A stretch of 21,005 nucleotides of DNA from CAZQRW01 sp964596115 (GCA_964596115.1 CAZQRW010000034.1:1-21005); one strand, 5' to 3'. Counted from the first letter of the stretch, positions 1 to 7,987 are shown. Notes: generated by a model from the letters alone, not told the origin. Made by a program: numbers and translations.

Positions 1-6
1 TGTTAC

Positions 7-34
7 TTGACTAATCAAAGAGAACCTGTATTTT
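7..34 (+). promoter_or_regulatory. possible promoter of pfkA
   Basis: TTGACT at 7-12 and TATTTT at 29-34 are separated by 16 bp, the spacer length seen at the other promoters in this window. The pfkA ATG begins 8 bases after the -10 box, so the transcript would have almost no leader, which fits the absence of a Shine-Dalgarno sequence. The -10 box is poor, so this is tentative. Confidence 0.35.
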
Positions 35-42
35 ATAAATAT

Positions 43-1017
43 ATGAAAAGAATAGCTATCGTTACGCCTGGTGGGGATGCACCGGGAATGAATGCCACTA
101 TCAGAGCGGTTGTGAGAAAAGCCCTTTTTAATGGTCTTGAAGTTTATGGCATTATGAGGGGTTATGCAGGCCTTATAGAAAATGAGTTTGTTAAACTTGA
201 TTGGAAATCTGTAAGTGGAATAATGGATAGGGGCGGAACATTTTTAAAGACTGAAAGATACGAGAATTTTGAAGATATCAAAAACATCTCAATCGGATGC
301 AATAATTTGAAGAAAAATAAAATCAATGGACTTGTCATCATAGGGGGTGATGGTTCACTCCATGGAGGATTTGCCATACATAAATTCTCCGGAATAGGCG
401 TTGTTGGCATACCCGCTTCTATTGATAATGATATTTATGGAACAGATGAAACTGTTGGTTACGATACAGCCTGTAATACTGCTGTCTCTGCAATTGATAA
501 AATAAAGGATACTGAGACTTCCTTTGAAAGAATTTTCGTTGTTGAAGTAATGGGTAAGAAGAGGGGATTTATAGCATTGAAAGTGGGAATAACAATTGGC
601 GCAGAGGCAATTGTTATTCCTGAGGTACCCTTTAACAGGGAAAATTTTGCCAATGAATTAATTAAGGGTAGAAAAAGAGGAATGAGAAGGGCAATCGTTG
701 TCTATGCCGAGGGTGTTGGCAAGAGACACGAATTTGTAAAATACCTCAATAAAAAAACTGGATTCATAGTAAGGGAGAGTATACTTGGGTATATCCAGAG
801 GGGTGGTGCACCATCATTCAGAAGTAGAATGCTCGCCTCCCTTTTTGGTGCCTTTTCAGTAGATACATTATCAAAGAATCCTGAAAAAGCAAAAATGGTG
901 GGTATAAGGGATGATAAGATCGTTACTTGCGAGTTAGAAACCTGTATTTTAAAGAAAAAGGAGATAGATAAAAGTCTCCTCGAACTGCAGCGTTCGATAT
1001 CTGTATTTAAGTTGTGA
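43..1017 (+). CDS. pfkA: ATP-dependent 6-phosphofructokinase
   Basis: This enzyme phosphorylates fructose 6-phosphate to fructose 1,6-bisphosphate in cytosolic glycolysis. Counting from the ATG at 43 (324 residues, normal for a short bacterial PFK), the nucleotide-binding motif GGDAPGMN is at 10-17, GGDGS at 101-105, the catalytic SIDND motif at 126-130 (base D128), the VEVMG motif at 167-171 and the sugar-phosphate motif IQRGG at 251-255. Glycine after the GGD aspartate (G104) is the residue expected of ATP-using rather than pyrophosphate-using enzymes. The usual Gly of PGTIDND is Ala125, and the usual His before IQRGG is Tyr250; both are mild departures. An in-frame TTG at 7 would add twelve residues ahead of the conserved MKRIAIVTPGG start, and it lies inside a possible -35 box, so I reject it. 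No Shine-Dalgarno sequence is visible before the ATG. Confidence 0.95.
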   Translation: MKRIAIVTPGGDAPGMNATIRAVVRKALFNGLEVYGIMRGYAGLIENEFVKLDWKSVSGIMDRGGTFLKTERYENFEDIKNISIGCNNLKKNKINGLVIIGGDGSLHGGFAIHKFSGIGVVGIPASIDNDIYGTDETVGYDTACNTAVSAIDKIKDTETSFERIFVVEVMGKKRGFIALKVGITIGAEAIVIPEVPFNRENFANELIKGRKRGMRRAIVVYAEGVGKRHEFVKYLNKKTGFIVRESILGYIQRGGAPSFRSRMLASLFGAFSVDTLSKNPEKAKMVGIRDDKIVTCELETCILKKKEIDKSLLELQRSISVFKL

Positions 1018-1026
1018 TCACATTCT

Positions 1027-1314
1027 ATGAAAAAACATAATTTAAAGATTACAGTAATAGAGATACAGGGTAAATGTCCTGTATACAAAGTTGGAAATTC
1101 ATTTAGAATAGAAGAGGGATATAAACTCATCACTAATTTTCCTATTTGCTTGCACAGTCTTTCCTCAATTATGCCTTACTATGTTGCCCTCTCAAATGGA
1201 GTGCCACCTGAAGACCTCGGTCTTGGAAAGGGAAAATTTGCCTATGTTCAATGTCTTGATCCCTGCAAATATACAGATGGAGGAACGGTTATATACAAGA
1301 TTGGAATTGAATGA
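1027..1314 (+). CDS. small TIGR04076-family-like cysteine protein, function unknown
   Basis: A 95-residue protein starting 9 bases after the pfkA stop, so probably co-transcribed with it. It resembles the TIGR04076 family of small proteins found mainly in anaerobes: a KITVIEIQGKCPVYKVG N-terminal block, a central block with Cys41 and a Pro-Tyr pair near residues 50-51, and a C-terminal block with Cys76 and Cys80. Four cysteines (17, 41, 76, 80) in so small a protein suggest metal or Fe-S binding or redox chemistry, but I know of no established function and this is inference. The family assignment rests on remembered pattern, not a search. No good Shine-Dalgarno sequence is visible; translation may depend on coupling to pfkA. 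Its TGA stop ends one base before the convergent gene's stop begins. Confidence 0.8.
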   Translation: MKKHNLKITVIEIQGKCPVYKVGNSFRIEEGYKLITNFPICLHSLSSIMPYYVALSNGVPPEDLGLGKGKFAYVQCLDPCKYTDGGTVIYKIGIE

Positions 1315-2709
1315 CTAATGGATATACAATAAAACAATCGCTCCAATAGTCAATAACAGTAAGCCTGTTAGAACTTTTATATATATGACATTCCTTGTGA
1401 GAAATGTATTGAATTGTCTCTGTTCTATTCCCAAGAATGCAAGAAGAAAAACTCCAATGCTCGGTGCGATAAAGCCAATGTTATAGATAATAAGCATTGA
1501 TAGTGCCCTTAACTTTAAATGAGGGTTCTGAGCAATCATTGTAATAACAGGGAAATAAACCTGACCGGTGCATGTAAACTCAAAAATGGTAACCAAAAAA
1601 CCGATGGAAAAGCCAGCAAGCAGTATTATCATTGAGCTATAATTTTTTCTTACCCTTCCCCTTACTATCTTCCTGAACCTATCAGGTAATTTTAGTATCA
1701 TTTCCTTGTTTTTTCTGTAAAGAAAGGCATCAAATAAACTCAGTATACCAACAACGATGGCAAAAAAACCACTCAAAATATAAATTATCTTTGAAACACC
1801 AATAAATACAGAAAGGAATCTGATTATCTGAAATATTCCCATTCCAATTAAGAGGTACGTGAGATATACTGCCGTGATAAAAGAAATCCCTCCGTACAGA
1901 ATTTCCTCCCTACCCTTTCCCCTGAACAACAAAAATGTAATGAAAAAAATCAAAACTCCAAAAGCACAGGGGTTGATGCCATCAATAAGACCCGAAAAAA
2001 AGATACCGGGAATCTTCAATTTTTCTATTAAATCTTCAACACTTCTCTTCCTATAAAGTTCCCAGAACCTTGTATTTCCACCCATGTTTGCAACGGAAAG
2101 GATCTCTCTCATTAGCTTTGCCATATCCTTTTCAAAGAAAATCCTCTTATTTAAAATAACTACAGGGGTCACTAACATCTTTTCTTTTTTTATACCTATT
2201 GATTTCTCAATTGAATAAAGGAGATTCCCATTTTTATTTACATCTTTCATCTCAATCTTCAGGCCTCGAAACTTACTCCTTAACAATTTCAATTCATACT
2301 CCATTCTACTGCATTTGTGACAACCAGCTGAATAAAAATATATAATATAAACAGGATTTTTAAGAGTTATGCTCTGAATCTGTTTTGCCTCTTCCCTACC
2401 GTAAGTGCTCGTGGATTTCAGGGTCTTAAGAAATGGTATCAAACCCTTCATGATCTCAGCCTTGTTGCCAAAAATTGAGTCTGCTACATAAACCACAGGG
2501 ATTGTATTATTGTAATCATTGTGTTTCTCCTCAATATCCATAAGGAGTTTCATATTTTCTGGTTTTTTGATGGAAAGAAATTCTACACTAACACTCTTCA
2601 CAACCTTTATCTCTGATAGAATATCTTTTTCAACCTCTATACAATCGGGACAATCAGGCGAATAAAAAAATAGAAGTTTTATTGAAGAGAACAACAAAAG
2701 AAAAATCAT
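1315..2709 (-). CDS. tandem-thioredoxin/CcdA-like transmembrane thiol-disulfide protein
   Basis: A 464-residue protein likely to carry reducing equivalents across the inner membrane. After a short hydrophobic start, a first thioredoxin-like domain has CPDC at 20-23 and a possible cis-proline at Pro71 (TIPVV). A second has CHKC at 130-133 and TPVV at 181-184. From about residue 236 follow some six hydrophobic segments (roughly 240-262, 272-295, 300-325, 360-385, 400-425, 445-463). They carry the two cysteines typical of the CcdA/DsbD transporter domain: Cys248 in NPCAFG and Cys380 in FTCTGQ. DsbD has a single thioredoxin domain at its C-terminus; here two lie at the N-terminus. They probably face the periplasm, but the signal sequence is very short and merges with the first strand. 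The start overlaps the apgM stop as ATGA, so the two are probably translationally coupled. Partner proteins are unknown. Confidence 0.85.
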   Translation of the reverse strand: MIFLLLFSSIKLLFFYSPDCPDCIEVEKDILSEIKVVKSVSVEFLSIKKPENMKLLMDIEEKHNDYNNTIPVVYVADSIFGNKAEIMKGLIPFLKTLKSTSTYGREEAKQIQSITLKNPVYIIYFYSAGCHKCSRMEYELKLLRSKFRGLKIEMKDVNKNGNLLYSIEKSIGIKKEKMLVTPVVILNKRIFFEKDMAKLMREILSVANMGGNTRFWELYRKRSVEDLIEKLKIPGIFFSGLIDGINPCAFGVLIFFITFLLFRGKGREEILYGGISFITAVYLTYLLIGMGIFQIIRFLSVFIGVSKIIYILSGFFAIVVGILSLFDAFLYRKNKEMILKLPDRFRKIVRGRVRKNYSSMIILLAGFSIGFLVTIFEFTCTGQVYFPVITMIAQNPHLKLRALSMLIIYNIGFIAPSIGVFLLAFLGIEQRQFNTFLTRNVIYIKVLTGLLLLTIGAIVLLYIH

Positions 2710-3917
2710 GCCCCGTATTTATCAAGTCTTAAGGCATTAGCAAGAAGTAACGATGTTATATAAAGAGATGGAATTCTGCCCAGGTTACCTTTGGCGCATT
2801 CATTCTCATTAAATCCCTTTACATTGCTTCTCCTCGTCCACATTGAATAGAGTAAAAATGGTACTGGATGCCAGGAATGCCCCTTCAAGGGGACAGGGGT
2901 TGAGTGATCACCTGTAACGGCAAGAACATCTGGTTTTAGGGACAAAATTTGGGGAATAACCTTATCAACAGATTCTATTACTTTAACTTTCTTTTCGAAA
3001 TTACCATCTTCGCCGTATGAGTCAGTCTTTTTCACATGGAAGAAAAAGTAATCATATTTTTCGAAATTTTTCCTCAGCCCATCTACTTCATCATCAATGG
3101 TTTCACCATTCAATTTCAAAACATCCATCCCAACAAGTTTTGCAATTCCTCTATACATTGGATATGTCGCAATTGCAGCCGCCTTTAGTTTATAGAGTTT
3201 TGGAAACTGTGGTATCATAGGATATGCAGTAATTCCCCTCAGAAGAACTCCATTAGCTGGTTTCTGTTCCTTTAGAATTTTTTCCGCTTCTTTAGTAAAT
3301 TTATTTATTATATCAGCTATTTTATCTCCCCCTTCTTCAGGAAAAGATTTTAAAATAGAGTTGCCTTCTGTATGAGGATCTGTATCACTGGCAAATCCTT
3401 GTAGACCTCTCCCACGCAAAAGAATTACAAATCTATGTTCCTTCCCACTCTTCAAAATTATCTTGACTCCATCAATTTCCTTAATATGAGAGCTTAGAAG
3501 GCTTATCAGCTCCTTGTTTTTCTCTGTTGAAATTCGTCCAGCCCTTCTATCTACTACAATACCATCAGTAATCGTACAGAAATTTCCCCTTGCAGTAACA
3601 TCACCTGGTAAAACTTCCATATCCACTCCCAAGGCCTCAAGTATTCCCCTCCCGATATCATATTTCAAAGGATTATAGCCAAAGAGAGATAGATGGCCAG
3701 GACCACTGCCAGGTGTAATACCCGGAAATACAGGGTCTACCAAACCAACTGAATGTTCTGATGCAAGCTTGTCCAGGTTTAATGTTTTGGCTGCCTCAAG
3801 AGGAGTTTTACCCTGAAACGGTATATCCCCTACTCCATCCATTACGAGTAGAATAATTTTTGTGTCATTTTCTTTGGAAAGTTTACTTAATACTTCTAAA
3901 GGTTGAATGGCAAACAT
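2706..3917 (-). CDS. apgM: 2,3-bisphosphoglycerate-independent phosphoglycerate mutase, archaeal type
   Basis: It interconverts 3- and 2-phosphoglycerate in glycolysis without a bisphosphoglycerate cofactor, as a metal-dependent member of the alkaline phosphatase superfamily. The 403-residue length matches the archaeal-type (ApgM) family. Visible motifs are the metal-binding MDGVGD at 26-31 (D27), the SGPGHLSLFGY block with the probable nucleophile Ser71, the RAGRIS segment at 125-130, the HVKKTDSYGEDGN metal-binding block around 294-306, and the C-terminal GDHSTP (336-341) with GHSWHP (346-351). The start has a strong Shine-Dalgarno sequence, AAGGAGTG, about 5 bases upstream. The gene follows the TPR gene on the same strand after 119 bp holding a hairpin, and overlaps the downstream thioredoxin/CcdA gene by four bases. 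This ApgM form is common in archaea and scattered through thermophilic bacteria. Confidence 0.95.
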   Translation of the reverse strand: MFAIQPLEVLSKLSKENDTKIILLVMDGVGDIPFQGKTPLEAAKTLNLDKLASEHSVGLVDPVFPGITPGSGPGHLSLFGYNPLKYDIGRGILEALGVDMEVLPGDVTARGNFCTITDGIVVDRRAGRISTEKNKELISLLSSHIKEIDGVKIILKSGKEHRFVILLRGRGLQGFASDTDPHTEGNSILKSFPEEGGDKIADIINKFTKEAEKILKEQKPANGVLLRGITAYPMIPQFPKLYKLKAAAIATYPMYRGIAKLVGMDVLKLNGETIDDEVDGLRKNFEKYDYFFFHVKKTDSYGEDGNFEKKVKVIESVDKVIPQILSLKPDVLAVTGDHSTPVPLKGHSWHPVPFLLYSMWTRRSNVKGFNENECAKGNLGRIPSLYITSLLLANALRLDKYGA

Positions 3918-3938
3918 ATTTCACTCCTTTTTGTTATA

Positions 3939-3973
3939 AAGCCACAGAGTTCATTTATATATCCCTGTGGCTT
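3939..3973. repeat. inverted repeat (hairpin) between the TPR gene and apgM
   Basis: AAGCCACAG (3939-3947) pairs perfectly with CTGTGGCTT (3965-3973) around a 17-base AT-rich loop. On the minus strand it lies 21 bases before the apgM start codon and 64 bases after the TPR stop. No T-run follows the stem on either strand (CTTTATAAC on the minus strand), so it is not a standard intrinsic terminator. It could be a weak terminator, an mRNA-stabilising stem or a protein-binding site. Confidence 0.6.
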
Positions 3974-4036
3974 AAAAAATCTACAAAATTAGAATTACTA
4001 TTATTATTTGCTTTTACTCCTAGTAGTAGTCTATCT

Positions 4037-4759
4037 TTATTTTTTCCCTTCTATCTTTTTCAATAATCTATATGCTTCTTTCCTGTCTGATAGATAAAAT
4101 GACCTGGGATCCCTATAAGATTTAAGAGCGAGCATCTTATTAAGGATCTTCCTTGCCTCTCTATATTTTTTCATTCCTATGTATGTATCTGCAAGCCTTG
4201 TATATGAAGCGGTATAAAGAGAATCATTCTCAATTGCCTTTTGGAATTCTTCGGCAGCCTTATTCTTGTTTCCACCAGCAAAACCAGGTAATGATTTGTA
4301 TATTTCACCTAAAATAATATGGGCACCTGCATGCTTCGGATTGAGTTCAAGTACTCTATTCGCCTCTTTTTTCAAATCACCTACCATAAAAAGTGAATGC
4401 ACAACACCCTGTAACTTACCTATGCTTCCCATATTTGCAGCGTACCAGTAATGTGCCTGGGGATTATTCGGATTTGCTTCAATTGCCTCCTTTCCGTATT
4501 CCTTCCCCTTTTCATACCATTCCATTTTTTCATGCTTATCTTTCTTTGTCGAACCGATTTCATAGCAAAAGAAAGAAAGCCGCCAGAGGACCTCATCTTT
4601 TTTTATTCCTGTTTCTAATAAGGTATCCATAATTGCCTTTGCTTTGTACAGAAGTGTAGAGTCTTTGTAGCTTATCTCATAGATGGAGTCTGTCTCTGCA
4701 ATCTTAAGATTAACCTGGGTGGTATCCATCGTAGATAAGAATATTAATATTAGTATCAT
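4037..4759 (-). CDS. TPR-repeat protein, TRAP-transporter TatT-like
   Basis: A 240-residue all-helical repeat protein. The best repeats are around residues 85-105 (KEYGKEAIEANPNNPQAHYW), 132-155 (a repeat ending in LNPKHAGAHIILGEIY) and 168-200 (AAEEFQKAIENDSLYTASY). A TatT-characteristic segment, SLPGFAGGNKNKA, sits near residue 157. TatT-type proteins are periplasmic TPR proteins linked to TRAP transporters in some bacteria, but no TRAP permease or binding protein is encoded here, so another partner is likely. The first ten residues are hydrophobic (MILILIFLST) but short for a signal peptide, so location is unsettled. The start overlaps the upstream radical SAM stop as ATGA, which ties it to the arsR operon. 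It probably acts as a scaffold or binding partner for that operon's product; this is inference. Confidence 0.85.
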   Translation of the reverse strand: MILILIFLSTMDTTQVNLKIAETDSIYEISYKDSTLLYKAKAIMDTLLETGIKKDEVLWRLSFFCYEIGSTKKDKHEKMEWYEKGKEYGKEAIEANPNNPQAHYWYAANMGSIGKLQGVVHSLFMVGDLKKEANRVLELNPKHAGAHIILGEIYKSLPGFAGGNKNKAAEEFQKAIENDSLYTASYTRLADTYIGMKKYREARKILNKMLALKSYRDPRSFYLSDRKEAYRLLKKIEGKK

Positions 4760-6219
4760 TTTTTTGCCTTTGTGAGTTCAGGTTTTATATAATGATCTCC
4801 CCATATATTGTCTGTTAGTCTGGCCATCTTTTCATCATATTTTATTAGACCATCATGGTATTCTTTATCAGTAAGTGCAAGTTTGGCATCATCGTCTGCT
4901 GGTTTTGCTCCATATTTATTTACAACTTTTAAGAATTCTTGATGGTGATCCCTTATGAAGCAAGGCCTCATCCAGTTACCATGCTCTTGAGGAGGTCTTT
5001 TATAAGCATATTCATCCTGCCATTCCCTTATATCCTTGAAAAATCCACTGTTTATAATATCATTGAGATTTCTCTTGTTCTTAAATGCATCTATTACATT
5101 ATCAACTGTATATGGCACAAATACACAGGGCATTACATCACCATTCCAATCAATATAGAAATACCCACCAGATCTTGCGGCTGCGATGCATCCGTCCGAT
5201 GAAGTTGCAGAATTCCAAAAATCAGCGAGGAATATATCCTTCTTTCTAACAAGATTCCATTCCCACTCAAAGAGTTTTAGTCTTTCTTCTGGTGTTGGCA
5301 TTAGATTAAGTGTGTAACCTCTACCAATTGGCATATATTGAAATATCCAACCATAGATTACACCTTGTTTATGAAAATAGAAGTCTGAGAATTCTTCACT
5401 CATTATAGTATTTATATTTAACCTCGTTGCTGTTATGGACATTCCAAAAGGAACACCTGCCTCTCTCAAATTTGCATATGCCTTTAAGATCTTATCAAAA
5501 ACACCTTTCCCTCTTCTATAATCTGTTTCTTCCCTTAGGCCCTCCACAGATATAGAAGGGGTTACATTGCCCAATTTTGCCATCCTCTGTGCAACATCCT
5601 TATTTATAAGTGTTCCATTTGTATACATTAAGAAGTAAGAGTCAGAATGCTTTTCAAACAAATCCAGAATCCCCTTACCATTGTCCTTGTAGAGGAGCGG
5701 TTCACCGCCTGAAATAACAAAGAAATTCATACCCCATAGTTCCTTTGCCTGCATAATTATTTCATCTGTAACAGACCAGGGCAACTTTTCTTTATTTTCA
5801 CCACCACTTGCAGCGTAACACCCAATACATCTCAAATTACATGCCTTACCAGGGCTAATTGTCATAAATACAGGGGGTCTGTAGCCATATTTCTTCATAT
5901 ATTCCATTCTCTTATAAAACCCACCAAAGAAGACATTACCAAGAAAAACATCAAGAAGCCCTCTGGAGGCTTCTTTCGAAATATGACCTTTACTTATCGC
6001 ACGATCAATACTCCTTATTAGTGCCCTGCCCATATAATACTTATCCTCCTGGACCCTTACAGGTCTATCATCAGGATTGCTTATGATTAAATCATCGTAT
6101 ATCTTCTTCTCCATATTTTTTAGTACAAATCTCCTCAACGAATCATTTCTTATAGCTGCATTCGTTAAACCCAGCAATCCTTTAACAGCAATCTTCGTAG
6201 ATAATCCTATACCTTTCAT
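4756..6219 (-). CDS. radical SAM protein with reduced SPASM-like C-terminus
   Basis: A 487-residue radical SAM enzyme. The cluster motif is CNLRCIGC (Cys127, 131, 134), followed by the SAM-binding GGEP at 171-174. A helical N-terminal extension of about 115 residues precedes the barrel. Downstream, Cys344 and Cys365 form the first half of a SPASM-type pattern (C...GX4C), but the usual CX2CX5CX2C block is missing and only Cys420 remains, so at most one auxiliary Fe-S cluster is likely. Shared blocks such as MPTPEER and the PIGRG segment (298-301) show it is a diverged paralogue of the gene just upstream. A strong Shine-Dalgarno sequence (AAGGAGGG) lies in the 15-bp gap before the ATG. The substrate is unknown. 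No short precursor-peptide gene is seen beside it, so peptide modification is not indicated. Confidence 0.92.
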   Translation of the reverse strand: MKGIGLSTKIAVKGLLGLTNAAIRNDSLRRFVLKNMEKKIYDDLIISNPDDRPVRVQEDKYYMGRALIRSIDRAISKGHISKEASRGLLDVFLGNVFFGGFYKRMEYMKKYGYRPPVFMTISPGKACNLRCIGCYAASGGENKEKLPWSVTDEIIMQAKELWGMNFFVISGGEPLLYKDNGKGILDLFEKHSDSYFLMYTNGTLINKDVAQRMAKLGNVTPSISVEGLREETDYRRGKGVFDKILKAYANLREAGVPFGMSITATRLNINTIMSEEFSDFYFHKQGVIYGWIFQYMPIGRGYTLNLMPTPEERLKLFEWEWNLVRKKDIFLADFWNSATSSDGCIAAARSGGYFYIDWNGDVMPCVFVPYTVDNVIDAFKNKRNLNDIINSGFFKDIREWQDEYAYKRPPQEHGNWMRPCFIRDHHQEFLKVVNKYGAKPADDDAKLALTDKEYHDGLIKYDEKMARLTDNIWGDHYIKPELTKAKK

Positions 6220-6234
6220 AGCCCTTAACCCTCC

Positions 6235-7719
6235 TTAAGCAACATTTGATTTTTTAATTTTCAACTTCCAATCCTTTGGTAGATGATACTCTTTCCCCTG
6301 TCTATGTGCATCCATAAAATCATAATAGAGCTCTTTGGTATACCAGCATTCAGGGTCAGGTGCCTTAAAATCACCAAAGTACTGGTATGCCCTGGCTCTA
6401 CAACCACCACAAACTGCCTGATACGGGCAATCATAACAGGCATAGTGTTCTCTATCTCTCAATGTTTTCATTATGGGGTGCTCATTCCATAGATAATCAA
6501 AATCCTCTGTCATTATATTCCCAAGATTTGTATAGGGCATATAAACACAAGGTGTTAAGGTCCCATCTGGTTGGAGTGCAGCATAAGCCCTTCCTGCACC
6601 ACATCCACCAATAACCTCTGCGATAACACCCAATTCTTTCACCTTTAAGTCGGCATAGTGTGCAAGAACAATGGAAGAGGACTGATTCATTTTACAGTAT
6701 GCCCCAAAAGCAGGAGAGGTTGTTGCAATTATATGATGTCCTGCATCTACCTGGTCATACATCCAATGCCAGAGCTCTTCTCTCTGTTCAGGTGTAGGAT
6801 CCATGTCAAAATCACCCCTACCAACCGGGATATAATTATATACAATGATCTTATATGCATTCAGTTTCTCCCTCAATTTTAACATATTGGGAAAATCGTC
6901 ATGGCTTAATTTTGTATGTGTATAGGCTATACAGGTGGTAACTCCGTGTTTTTCAAGCGTTTTTATTCCATTAACTGCCCTCATCCACATACCAGGGACG
7001 CCTCTAAATTTATCGTGCATTTTCGGATCAGAATGGTCTATACTTACCTGGACATATCCAAAGCCAATATCAGCAATCTTTTCAGCCATTTCATCATCTA
7101 TTAACGTTCCATTAGTTGCAATAGACATATAAAACCCCTTTTCCTTTGCATACCTTGAAACATCAAAAAAATCCTTTTCAATTAAAGGCTCTCCACCAGA
7201 AAAGAAGAGACTTGGTATATCCCTCTTCGCAAGTATATCAACTGCTTTATACCTTTCTTCTGTTGTTAACTCCTTTGGTCTGTTGTGACCTGTAACACCT
7301 GCATCCTGGTAACAATGTTTACATCGGAGATTACAATTGTTTGTATAATTCCATACTATCATTATAGGATCTGCAAAGGTTTGAGGTGTCTGTAACCCAA
7401 ATTGGTCAATAGAGCGAAGTGAATTCCTGAATATTTTCCGAATAGTTATATTCTTCATTTCCTCTCTAAATACCTCAGGGGTTCTATTAAAACTCCTGCG
7501 GATAATATCCAGAAGTTTAAAGATAGGGTAATAACGTATTCTCCAGTAAGCAGGTATTTTATTATCAGAATATGCATCAAGTATCTTCTCAATCTGAAAT
7601 TTCCCATCCCCTTTTTCACTCAATGCCATCTTTATCAATTTCTTCGAAATGCTGCTCTCAAGTAAACTCTTCATCCTGACAACGTCAATTTTTGTTTTTG
7701 ACACAACAAAAAGACTCAT
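6235..7719 (-). CDS. radical SAM/SPASM domain protein
   Basis: A 494-residue radical SAM enzyme with a complete set of cluster ligands. The SAM-cluster motif is CNLRCKHC (Cys129, 133, 136) and the SAM-binding motif GGEP is at 175-178. The C-terminal SPASM domain has all seven expected cysteines: Cys373 and Cys391 (C...GX4C), CX2CX5CX2C at 428, 431, 437 and 440, and Cys458. Two auxiliary [4Fe-4S] clusters are therefore expected. The N-terminal 115 residues are a charged helical extension without cysteines. SPASM enzymes modify peptides, proteins or cofactors; which applies here cannot be read from the sequence. The ATG follows an AAGGGGG ribosome-binding site, and only one base separates it from the arsR stop codon, so the two are almost certainly co-expressed and repressed together. 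The next gene is its paralogue. Confidence 0.94.
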   Translation of the reverse strand: MSLFVVSKTKIDVVRMKSLLESSISKKLIKMALSEKGDGKFQIEKILDAYSDNKIPAYWRIRYYPIFKLLDIIRRSFNRTPEVFREEMKNITIRKIFRNSLRSIDQFGLQTPQTFADPIMIVWNYTNNCNLRCKHCYQDAGVTGHNRPKELTTEERYKAVDILAKRDIPSLFFSGGEPLIEKDFFDVSRYAKEKGFYMSIATNGTLIDDEMAEKIADIGFGYVQVSIDHSDPKMHDKFRGVPGMWMRAVNGIKTLEKHGVTTCIAYTHTKLSHDDFPNMLKLREKLNAYKIIVYNYIPVGRGDFDMDPTPEQREELWHWMYDQVDAGHHIIATTSPAFGAYCKMNQSSSIVLAHYADLKVKELGVIAEVIGGCGAGRAYAALQPDGTLTPCVYMPYTNLGNIMTEDFDYLWNEHPIMKTLRDREHYACYDCPYQAVCGGCRARAYQYFGDFKAPDPECWYTKELYYDFMDAHRQGKEYHLPKDWKLKIKKSNVA

Positions 7720-7720
7720 T

Positions 7721-7987
7721 TTAATCCCCCTTCTTTATGATTTTATCAACAAATTTACGGATTCCATAGAAAAGTTCGGAATTAAGCCTATAGTAAATCC
7801 ATTTTTTATACTTCTCCTCTATAATAAGACCGACATCTTTTAAGACTTTAAGATGATGGGAAATGGTTGGCTGAGAAAGCTTAAATTTACCAACAATATC
7901 AGTAACCGTCTTCTTACCTGTGATAAGAAAATCTAATATGGCTATTCTTGTATCATTTCCCATTGCCTTGAATACTTTTTCCATCAT
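7721..7987 (-). CDS. ArsR/SmtB-family transcriptional repressor, cysteine-free
   Basis: An 88-residue winged-helix DNA-binding protein. The helix-turn-helix spans about residues 27-50, with recognition helix SQPTISHHLKVLK, followed by the wing (about 54-67, LIIEEKYKKWIYYRL). Length and layout fit ArsR/SmtB. It has no cysteine at all, so it lacks the ELCVCDL-type metal site of ArsR/CadC, and the helix-5 sequence shows no clear zinc-site pattern. The inducer is therefore probably not arsenite, cadmium or another thiolate-bound metal. Translation starts at the first of two tandem ATG codons, with GGAGGTGG upstream. It heads a minus-strand operon with two radical SAM genes and a TPR gene. A perfect palindrome overlapping the promoter just upstream is the likely operator, which implies autoregulation. 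Confidence 0.93.
   Translation of the reverse strand: MMEKVFKAMGNDTRIAILDFLITGKKTVTDIVGKFKLSQPTISHHLKVLKDVGLIIEEKYKKWIYYRLNSELFYGIRKFVDKIIKKGD

Noticed and set aside
4037..4759. TRAP transporter locus
   Set aside because: Only the TatT-like TPR protein is present; no TRAP permease or substrate-binding protein occurs in the window.
6235..7719. Arsenosugar (ArsS) role for the radical SAM proteins next to an ArsR regulator
   Set aside because: The regulator has no cysteines, no arsM or other ars gene is present, and the C-terminal SPASM pattern does not look like the ArsS-type domain.
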